A DNA stretch of 64,000 bases from Cobetia sp. L2A1. GTDB lineage: Bacteria > Pseudomonadota > Gammaproteobacteria > Pseudomonadales > Halomonadaceae. The DNA is taken from the NCBI RefSeq assembly GCF_009796845.1, contig NZ_CP047025.1, forward strand, positions 3,100,001 through 3,164,000, given 5' to 3'. Position numbers and translations under genes: made by a program. Under the pieces are notes generated by a model. It made no database searches. It worked only from the letters and a program-made list of their open reading frames with translations, and was not told where the DNA came from. Shown piece after piece: positions 56,589 through 64,000 of this stretch (within the stretch, counting starts at the first letter, position 1; each line of letters begins with the position of its first letter).

Positions 56589-59012
56589 TTATGATTTTGG
56601 CTTGCGAGCATTGAGCAGCGCGGCAGCCATTGCATTATTGGCGGGTGCTGCTCCGCCTCCTGCCTGATTACCACCTGGATTCCCACTACGATTCTGACTA
56701 CCGGTCGTGGGGCGACCACGTCCACTGCTTGTGCTATCTCCTCCACGACGCCCTTCATTGCGAGCTTCTTTGCTGCCAGGGGTATCACTCATGCGCATAC
56801 TCAACGCGATACGGGCGCGAGGAATATCGACTTCCATCACCTTGACGGTAACGATGTCGCCCGCCTTGACCACTTCACGTGGATCAGACACGAACTTCTC
56901 TGACAGCGCCGAAATATGTACCAGCCCATCCTGATGCACACCGATGTCGATAAAGGCACCGAAATGGGTAACGTTGGTCACAACACCCTCAAGCTTCATG
57001 CCCGGCTCAAGATCCTTGAGTTTCTCGACGCCATCCTTGAACTCGGCGAAGCGGAACTCAGGACGCGGATCACGCCCGGGCTTGTCCAGCTCCCGCAGGA
57101 TATCGGTGACTGTCGGCAAGCCGAAATTTTCGTCGATGAATTCGGCAGGCTTCACGGTACGCAGGAAGGAGCTGTCGCCCAGCAGACTGGGCAGATCACG
57201 ACCATGAATCTTGGCGATACGCTCGACCAGCGAATAGGCTTCGGGGTGAACGGCGCTGGCATCGAGAGGATTGTCTCCAGCGGCAATGCGCAGGAAGCCA
57301 GCACACTGCTCAAAGGTTCGCGGCCCGAGGCGGCTTACCTTCAGCAACTCCTTGCGTGAGCCAAAGCGGCCATTGGCATCACGGTGTGCGACGATATTCT
57401 CGGCAAGCGTCGTATTAAGGCCCGCCACACGAGATAGCAATGCACTGGACGCCATGTTGAGGTCAACACCGACGCCGTTGACGCAATCCTCGACGACTGC
57501 CTCCAGGCTACGTCCCAGCTGTACCTGGCTGACATCATGCTGATACTGACCGACCCCGATGGACTTGGGCTCGATCTTGACCAGTTCACCTAGCGGGTCC
57601 TGCAGACGACGTGCAATGGAGACGGCCCCTCGAATGGTGACATCAAGGTCCGGAAATTCGCGCGCAGCATATTCTGATGCCGAGTAGATGGAGGCGCCCG
57701 CCTCATTGACGATCACCTTCTGCAAACGGCGCCCGGTCAGGCGCGTCAGTACATCTGCCGCCAGCTTGTCGGTCTCACGAGAGGCGGTACCGTTGCCGAT
57801 CGCGAGTAGCTCGACGTCATGGCGCTCGACCAGACGCACCAATTCAGCCACTGAAGCATCCCAACGATTATGCGGCGGGTGGGGGTAGATGGTGGCCTGA
57901 TCCACATACTTGCCGGTGGCATCCACTACCGCGATCTTGACACCGGTACGCAGGCCAGGGTCCAGGCCCATTGTTGCCTTGGGCCCCGCAGGCGCAGCGA
58001 GCAGCAAGTCCTTGAGGTTATCGGCGAATACCTGAATGGCCTCCAGCTCAGCACGTTCACGCAGGCGACCGACCAACTCGCTTTCCAGATGGGTGTACAG
58101 CTTGACGCGCCATGTCCAGCGCACCACTTCCTTCAGCCAGCGATCTGCCGCACGACCGAGATCTTCGATCTTGAAGTGATGTGCAATGGCACCTTCCATC
58201 GGATGGCGTGGCAACTCGTCTTCATCCGGCAGTTTGAGCGCCAGGCTCAAGATGCCCTCATTGCGCCCGCGCAGCATGGCCAGTGCACGGTGTGACGGCG
58301 CCTTGTGCAGTGGCTCATCATGCTCAAAGTAATCAGAGAACTTGGCGCCCTCCTGCTCCTTGCCCTTCATCACGCGTGCGCTGAGGATACCGTCGTCCCA
58401 CAGTCGCTGACGAAGACGCCCCACGAGCGCAGCATCTTCGGCGAAGCGTTCCATCAGGATCTGCTTGGCGCCATCCAGTGCTGCCTTGGTATCAGCAACC
58501 TCCTTGGCTGCATCAACATAGCTGGCCGCGTACACTTCCGGGTCAAGCGTCGGATCTGACAACAAGGTATCCGCCAACGGCTCGAGCCCTGCTTCACGGG
58601 CGATCTGAGCTTTGGTACGACGCTTCTTGCGATAAGGCAGATAGAGATCTTCCAGCCGCTGCTTGCTATCAGCTGCCAGGATATCGCGCTCCAGCACCGC
58701 ATCCAGCTTGTTCTGCTCAGCAATGGACTCCAATACCACCTGGCGGCGGTCTTCCAGCTCACGCAGATAGCGCAGCCGCTCTTCCAGAAGACGCATCTGG
58801 GTATCATCAAGCCCGCCAGTGGCTTCTTTACGGTAGCGCGAGATGAACGGCACGGTGGCACCGCCATCCAGCAGCTCGACAGTGGCACTGATCTGTTCTT
58901 CACGTACGCCAAGCTCGCCGGCCAGCGCTTGCTGGATACGACGGGCAGTGGTGGCAGGTGAAAGCGTCGGTGCAGGGCGGGAGTTAGTGGCGTCAGTAAC
59001 GGTAGCGTCCAT
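56589..59012 (-). CDS. tex: Tex-family transcription accessory protein
   Basis: An 807-aa nucleic-acid-binding protein related to eukaryotic Spt6. The N-terminal helical part (1-220) includes [20 protein letters not shown]; the YqgF-like RNase H fold is near 345-460 ([17 protein letters not shown]); helix-hairpin-helix motifs with [16 protein letters not shown] and RFGSRKEL follow; the S1 domain is at about 663-738 ([26 protein letters not shown]). The last 69 residues are a Gly/Asn/Ser/Arg-rich tail, a possible extra RNA-binding part. GGGACCG lies before the ATG. Confidence 0.95.
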   Translation of the reverse strand: MDATVTDATNSRPAPTLSPATTARRIQQALAGELGVREEQISATVELLDGGATVPFISRYRKEATGGLDDTQMRLLEERLRYLRELEDRRQVVLESIAEQNKLDAVLERDILAADSKQRLEDLYLPYRKKRRTKAQIAREAGLEPLADTLLSDPTLDPEVYAASYVDAAKEVADTKAALDGAKQILMERFAEDAALVGRLRQRLWDDGILSARVMKGKEQEGAKFSDYFEHDEPLHKAPSHRALAMLRGRNEGILSLALKLPDEDELPRHPMEGAIAHHFKIEDLGRAADRWLKEVVRWTWRVKLYTHLESELVGRLRERAELEAIQVFADNLKDLLLAAPAGPKATMGLDPGLRTGVKIAVVDATGKYVDQATIYPHPPHNRWDASVAELVRLVERHDVELLAIGNGTASRETDKLAADVLTRLTGRRLQKVIVNEAGASIYSASEYAAREFPDLDVTIRGAVSIARRLQDPLGELVKIEPKSIGVGQYQHDVSQVQLGRSLEAVVEDCVNGVGVDLNMASSALLSRVAGLNTTLAENIVAHRDANGRFGSRKELLKVSRLGPRTFEQCAGFLRIAAGDNPLDASAVHPEAYSLVERIAKIHGRDLPSLLGDSSFLRTVKPAEFIDENFGLPTVTDILRELDKPGRDPRPEFRFAEFKDGVEKLKDLEPGMKLEGVVTNVTHFGAFIDIGVHQDGLVHISALSEKFVSDPREVVKAGDIVTVKVMEVDIPRARIALSMRMSDTPGSKEARNEGRRGGDSTSSGRGRPTTGSQNRSGNPGGNQAGGGAAPANNAMAAALLNARKPKS

Positions 59013-59051
59013 GAAACATCGGTCCCTTCACGGCAGAATTCATGCGGCAAA

Positions 59052-59093
59052 ATGCAGACGGCCCGATCATCGAATCGACCGGGCCGTCTGCAT
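59052..59093 (-). terminator. Rho-independent terminator of msrB
   Basis: ATGCAGACGGCCCG and its exact complement around a 14-base loop; on the minus strand the stem ends in CATTTTG. It lies 74 bases past the msrB stop and also in the tex upstream region. Confidence 0.8.
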
Positions 59094-59166
59094 CACGATG
59101 CCGTCACGTTACCACAAAGCACCGATATTGCTTTAGCTACGCACACAGCGGGAGATTGGCAATGGA

Positions 59167-59664
59167 TCAGGCCGGTACGAAGCGCAGTGCGACGCCATTA
59201 TTGCACCAGCGCAGCCCCGTCGGTTTCGGACCATCTTCAAAGACGTGTCCCTGATGACCACCACAGCGCGCGCAGTGATACTCGGTACGCGGCCAGACCA
59301 GTCCGTAATCGGTCTTGCTCAACAGATGGCCATCGATGTGCGTGAAGAAGCTTGGCCAACCAGTGCCTGATTCGAACTTGGCCGTCGAGGCAAACAGAGG
59401 CAGATCACAGCCTGCGCAATGATAGCTACCATCACGATGCTCCTTGTTGAGTGCACTGGAGCCTGAACGCTCGGTACCCTCTTCTCGCAGTACCCGATAC
59501 TGCTCGACACTCAAGCGCGAACGCCACTCTTCGTCACTCAGTGACAGCTCGGTGATATCGGCCGAGCGCTCGAGCTCAGGTTCAGGGCGTGCGGCTGCCA
59601 ATTTCGGCAGCGCCAGCATCGCTCCACCACCCAGTAACAGCCCCATGAATTGACGACGTTGCAT
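59167..59664 (-). CDS. msrB: peptide-methionine (R)-S-oxide reductase MsrB, exported, Tat-type signal
   Basis: A 165-aa MsrB reducing methionine-R-sulfoxide in oxidised proteins. The N-terminus MQRRQFMGLLLGGGAMLALP reads as a twin-arginine signal, so it probably acts in the periplasm. Zinc is held by CAGC and CARC; the catalytic Cys is C154 in RWCNNGVALRF, where most members read RYCINSASLRF, so the residues around the Cys are unusual. AAGGAG lies seven bases before the ATG at 59664. The start at 59760 would bury the Tat signal and is unlikely. Confidence 0.92.
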   Translation of the reverse strand: MQRRQFMGLLLGGGAMLALPKLAAARPEPELERSADITELSLSDEEWRSRLSVEQYRVLREEGTERSGSSALNKEHRDGSYHCAGCDLPLFASTAKFESGTGWPSFFTHIDGHLLSKTDYGLVWPRTEYHCARCGGHQGHVFEDGPKPTGLRWCNNGVALRFVPA

Positions 59665-59805
59665 GACGAGACTCCTTGTGCGAAATGAACCGTGATACTC
59701 ACCATACGCATTACAGTACTTTCCGGATGCATGCCCGACTTCACCGCCCATCAGGCGCACTCATCTCAGCCGATGAAACGTGGAGATGAACCGCAACCGA
59801 AAGCC

Positions 59806-59843
59806 AAAAAGCCTCCACGACCATGGAGGGTCGTGGAGGCTTT
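59806..59843 (-). terminator. Rho-independent terminator of the SDR reductase gene
   Basis: AAAGCCTCCACGACC and its exact complement flank ATGGAG; the minus strand continues with GGCTTTTTGG. It lies 55 bases after the stop. Confidence 0.9.
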
Positions 59844-59897
59844 CAGATACCGGACTACCGATTCAGGTACCACGTGGCGCAGCCAGAATCGCGACAA

Positions 59898-60659
59898 TCA
59901 GATACGCAGACCGCCATCACACTCGATCACACGGCCGGTGAAGTAGTCATTATCGAAGATGAACGCCACGCTGCTTGCAATATCTTCCGGACGCCCCAGG
60001 TCACGCATGGGAATGCCGCTCTTGATCTTGTCGAGCATCTCCGGCTTCATGCCTGCCGTCATCTCGGTGGCGATGAAGCCCGGCGCCACGGTACCAACAC
60101 GGATCTTGTAGCGCGCCAGCTCCTTGGCCCAGGTCACGCTCATGGCTGCAACACCTGCCTTGGAGGCAGTGTAGTTGCTCTGCCCCATGTTACCGGCACG
60201 CGAAATGCTGGAGATATTGACGATCACACCCGGCTGACCAGCCTCGATCATCTGACTGGCGGCCTCACGGGTACACAGGAAGACCCCCGTCAGATTGACA
60301 TCAATGACCTGCTGCCAGCTGGACAGCGACATTGTCTTTTCCACTACGCCGTCACGTGCCTTGATCAGCAGACCATCACGCGTGATACCGGCATTATTGA
60401 CCAGCCCGCTCACTGGCCCCAAAGACCCCTTGATCGCCGAGAAAGCTGCCGTCACCGAGTCTTCATCCGCCACGTTGGCCACGAATCCCTGCGCCTTGAC
60501 ACCGGTAGCCGCCAGGCTCGCGACGGCATCATCCAGTCCACCCTGCTCGATATCCAGCAGCGCCAGCACAGCCCCCTTCTTGCCCAGGTGTCGCGCCATG
60601 GCCAGACCCAAGCCACGTGCTCCGCCTGTAATCGCAATGACTTTGTCGTTAAGCTCCAT
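59898..60659 (-). CDS. SDR oxidoreductase, PhaB/FabG-like (acetoacetyl-CoA or 3-oxoacyl-ACP reductase)
   Basis: A 253-aa short-chain dehydrogenase. ITGGARGLGLAMAR is the NAD(P)-binding loop (about 9-22), NNAG follows and the active site is S-Y-K in SSISRAGNMGQSNYTASKAG. The C-terminal part DYFTGRVIECDGGLRI is typical of FabG/PhaB. The insertion LLIKARDGVVEKTMSLSSW is longer than in FabG. Two dyad motifs upstream that resemble those before the phasin favour the polyhydroxybutyrate role (acetoacetyl-CoA to 3-hydroxybutyryl-CoA), but this is inference. GAGAGGTGAA precedes the ATG at 60659. Confidence 0.85.
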   Translation of the reverse strand: MELNDKVIAITGGARGLGLAMARHLGKKGAVLALLDIEQGGLDDAVASLAATGVKAQGFVANVADEDSVTAAFSAIKGSLGPVSGLVNNAGITRDGLLIKARDGVVEKTMSLSSWQQVIDVNLTGVFLCTREAASQMIEAGQPGVIVNISSISRAGNMGQSNYTASKAGVAAMSVTWAKELARYKIRVGTVAPGFIATEMTAGMKPEMLDKIKSGIPMRDLGRPEDIASSVAFIFDNDYFTGRVIECDGGLRI

Positions 60660-60792
60660 TTCACCTCTCCCCTGATTAGCTATCGACATGTCCAGTGTGA
60701 CTGTCGAAGGTGATCGTCGCATGCCGTGCGATGATCACATTGAGTGTCGATTGTCCCGAAATCACGAACGTGATCAATTTCTCCAATAACGA

Positions 60793-60955
60793 CATGGTGC
60801 AGTGCAACAGGTTGCCGCGTGTCGTGCCTCAACGCTTGAAAAGCTGACCAACGCAGAGACTCACTTTTCTCAACGCTGCGTCCTTGGCAGTCCATTGGCA
60901 CGCGCGCGTCACTCCATGCCGAGAGTGACGTCAAGACATTCATGGTGCACTGCAA
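60793..60955. promoter_or_regulatory. pair of TGC/GCA dyads upstream of the SDR reductase gene
   Basis: CATGGTGCAGTGCAACA (60793-60809) and CATGGTGCACTGCAACA (60939-60955) differ in one base and lie in the same direction, 146 bases apart, upstream of the reductase. On the minus strand both read TGTTGCANTGCACCATG. The 455-bp region 60660-61114 holds no gene and separates the reductase from the divergent fxsA. Confidence 0.65.
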
Positions 60956-61114
60956 CATAGCATGGCACCCCACACCTTACTGCGCCAGCGTAGACCGCGC
61001 TGAGCGTAGCTTTATCAGGCCAGTAACCGCATTCTCCGACTGTTCCCCGCTCGGCGGCTGGTTTACCCTTAGGGGATTGGCATGTACTGCCGCTTACGTG
61101 ATCCGGGAGACATA

Positions 61115-61675
61115 ATGCCCATACTGCTAGTGATTACCCTGTTCGGGTTGCTGGACTTCATCGTGTTGTTCAGCCTCGGCAGCCAGATTGGACTATTGCC
61201 CACGCTGGCAATGATACTGATTACCGGTGCCATCGGTTTACACCTGATCAAGCGTGAAGGACGTGCCACCTTGATGCGTGCGCAGGAACGCCTGCAACGC
61301 GGAGAAATGCCGTCTGGTGAGCTGATGGAGGGTGCAGCTCTCATCTTTGGCGGCGCGTTATTGATGGCGCCAGGCTTTCTGTCCGATGCACTCGGGCTGC
61401 TCTGCCTGTTGCCCGCCTCGCGAAGCCTGCTGACACGCAGTGTGAGCGGCAATGGCACGCTGGCGCGTTTCTTCAAAAAACGCTTCAATACATCGCATCC
61501 GTCGCAAAAGACGCATGCTGGCAGCTGGGGGGCAACAGAACACGACACTGACCGCAGTACGTCCCATACCGAACGTGACAGCCAGCACACCAGCGACCAG
61601 CAAGGTCAAAACCGTCAGAACGATGACCAGCCACTGGAAGGCGATTACATCAGCCGTGACGAACCCCGTCTCTGA
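61115..61675 (+). CDS. fxsA: FxsA family membrane protein
   Basis: A 186-aa inner-membrane protein. The family part is residues 1-125: MPILLVITLFGLLDFIVLF, GLLPTLAMILITGAIGLHLIKREG and GALLMAPGFLSDALGLLCLLP. The last 60 residues are hydrophilic, rich in Gln, His, Ser, Thr and Asp. In E. coli FxsA counters exclusion of phage T7 by the F plasmid; its normal role is unknown. GGGAGA lies before the ATG at 61115. It precedes groES, a common neighbour. Confidence 0.88.
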   Translation: MPILLVITLFGLLDFIVLFSLGSQIGLLPTLAMILITGAIGLHLIKREGRATLMRAQERLQRGEMPSGELMEGAALIFGGALLMAPGFLSDALGLLCLLPASRSLLTRSVSGNGTLARFFKKRFNTSHPSQKTHAGSWGATEHDTDRSTSHTERDSQHTSDQQGQNRQNDDQPLEGDYISRDEPRL

Positions 61676-62239
61676 TCCAGCACTGCGGCGCATGGCCCAT
61701 GGTATCTGCACGCCTGTGAAATGATGCCAATGGTCCAATATCCATCCTGCTCTACGCCCTGCTTTATCAAGCAAGCAGGCAAGCGAGTGACAGCAGTACG
61801 CCTTCTGCCCATATCTTCTGCCATCAACACAGCGTTAACCTGTGCGGATAGCTTGAGGTGTAGCGGAGAATGCAGCGGTGAGAAGTACGAGCGGCAGTTC
61901 ACTCTTGCACCAATGGACATTCTCGGCACCCCACATCTTCATGATGTGGCAGCTGTGCTCGGATACACTCAAGCCCTCGATTCATCATGGTGATCCACCT
62001 GATATTGTGTCGCCTTTCAGGTGAATAGCTTTTGTGCGACGCAAAAAAACTTCGAGTTTGTGTTTTTTTTATGATCGCCTACTTGAAAGCTGCCATCTCG
62101 CCACCATAAATGCGAAGCAATGGATAACAGCCAAGCCTTGGCGGCGTGGCTGAACACTCGGTAGGCAACCCCATTGAACGTCAGATTGGCCGGCAAAGAC
62201 CGACAGCTGACGGGATTTACCATCAGGAGAACGTGAGCA
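61676..62239. other. intergenic region between fxsA and groES
   Basis: No gene recognised; a 90-codon frame at 61721-61993 has no similarity that I can see. The right part holds an A-rich/T-rich stem with eight T at 62043-62070, the sigma-32-type promoter at 62082-62107, and in the groES leader the palindrome GCCAAG-C-CTTGGC near 62130. Confidence 0.5.
62082..62107 (+). promoter_or_regulatory. sigma-32 (heat-shock) promoter of groESL
   Basis: CTTGAA at 62082-62087 and CACCAT(AAAT) at 62102-62107, with a spacer of 14 bases, fit the RpoH consensus CTTGAA-N14-CCCCAT. It lies about 130 bases before groES, which fits heat induction. Confidence 0.75.
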
Positions 62240-62533
62240 ATGAACATCCGTCCCTTGCACGATCGCGTCGTGGTCCGTCGCGTGGAAGAAGAAAAGAAAA
62301 CTGCAGGTGGCATCGTTCTGCCCGGCAGCGCCCAGGAAAAGCCGACCCGTGGCGAGATTCTCGCTGCCGGTAACGGTCGCATCCTCGAAAACGGTGAAGT
62401 TCGTCCGCTAGACGTCAAAGTCGGCGACATCGTGATCTTCAAGGATGGCTACGGCGTCGAGAAGCAGAAAATCGACGGCGAAGAGGTGCTGATCATGAGC
62501 GAGAGCGACATCCTCGCCGTGGTGGAAGGCTGA
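62240..62533 (+). CDS. groES: co-chaperonin GroES
   Basis: A 97-aa co-chaperonin that caps the GroEL cavity. [20 protein letters not shown] and the mobile loop [16 protein letters not shown] are typical, as is the ending [22 protein letters not shown] lies before the ATG. It is 56 bases ahead of groEL in the same operon. Confidence 0.97.
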   Translation: MNIRPLHDRVVVRRVEEEKKTAGGIVLPGSAQEKPTRGEILAAGNGRILENGEVRPLDVKVGDIVIFKDGYGVEKQKIDGEEVLIMSESDILAVVEG

Positions 62534-62571
62534 TTTCCGGCGTTTCCGGTTCAAACGCTTCGACTTACTGA

Positions 62572-64000
<1,429 letters not shown>

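Noticed and set aside
59823..60713. 296-codon open frame on the plus strand
   Set aside because: It is antisense to the SDR reductase, whose cofactor loop, active site and ribosome-binding site are all intact.
61721..61993. 90-codon open frame between fxsA and groES
   Set aside because: No ribosome-binding site and no recognisable pattern, and it overlaps the upstream region of a heat-shock promoter.

Overview
The window is 64 kb of chromosome from a moderately GC-rich gammaproteobacterium, most likely a halophilic or marine member of the Halomonadaceae (Halomonas/Cobetia type). Reasons: an acidic Gram-negative porin with a C-terminal Phe; an Entner-Doudoroff cluster in the Pseudomonas order (gap divergent from edd-glk); the HAD/rppH/ptsP ... 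TauE-like/lgt/thyA/folA block that is also linked in Pseudomonas; a TRAP transporter; and polyhydroxyalkanoate genes. It is a housekeeping segment. I see no prophage, insertion sequence, CRISPR array, rRNA or tRNA. The genus assignment is inference.

Layout. 1-1932: truD (cut by the window edge), ispF, ispD and ftsB in one overlapping minus-strand operon (MEP isoprenoid pathway plus a divisome protein). 2055-8277: a decayed YqfO-like fragment, two Nudix hydrolases, a 2OG-Fe(II) oxygenase resembling the EF-Tu prolyl hydroxylase, an MFS transporter, a zinc-finger methyltransferase and a lipid A-type acyltransferase. 8356-14974: a PQQ-type sugar dehydrogenase-like protein, an overlapping glycosyltransferase pair, then two thiamin transcription units (tenA, thiC), each behind its own TPP riboswitch. 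15104-25134: ppiC, a phasin, a NERD-domain protein with a zinc ribbon, a GNAT-like protein, pncB, a dienelactone hydrolase, a multi-PAS diguanylate cyclase and an unknown protein.

25658-33718: glucose/fructose catabolism. gap is divergent from edd-glk-mutarotase, followed by a pgi-fructokinase pair; together these feed hexoses through glucose-6-phosphate into the Entner-Doudoroff route. 33952-38813: a porin and a complete DctPQM TRAP transporter. 39240-51626: a coiled-coil ProQ/FinO protein, folA-thyA, lgt, a TauE/SafE-like permease, a hybrid sensor whose kinase domain looks degenerate, an NRDE protein, ptsP, rppH and a HAD phosphatase. 51883-60659: mqo with a strongly structured leader, rsd, dsbB, gshA, tex, msrB (Tat-type signal) and a PhaB/FabG-like reductase. 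61115-64000: fxsA, then groES-groEL behind a sigma-32-type promoter; groEL runs off the window.

Most notable observations: a TGTTGCANTGCANCA-type dyad recurring upstream of the phasin (two copies), the PhaB/FabG-like reductase (two copies) and between rppH and the HAD gene (one copy), suggesting a polyhydroxyalkanoate regulon; two near-duplicate TPP riboswitches within 1.2 kb, the first with a visible candidate switching helix and anti-Shine-Dalgarno segment; the two-hairpin mqo leader; and several proteins whose usual catalytic residues appear to be lost (NERD protein, hybrid kinase). I did not find a clearly new multi-gene system.
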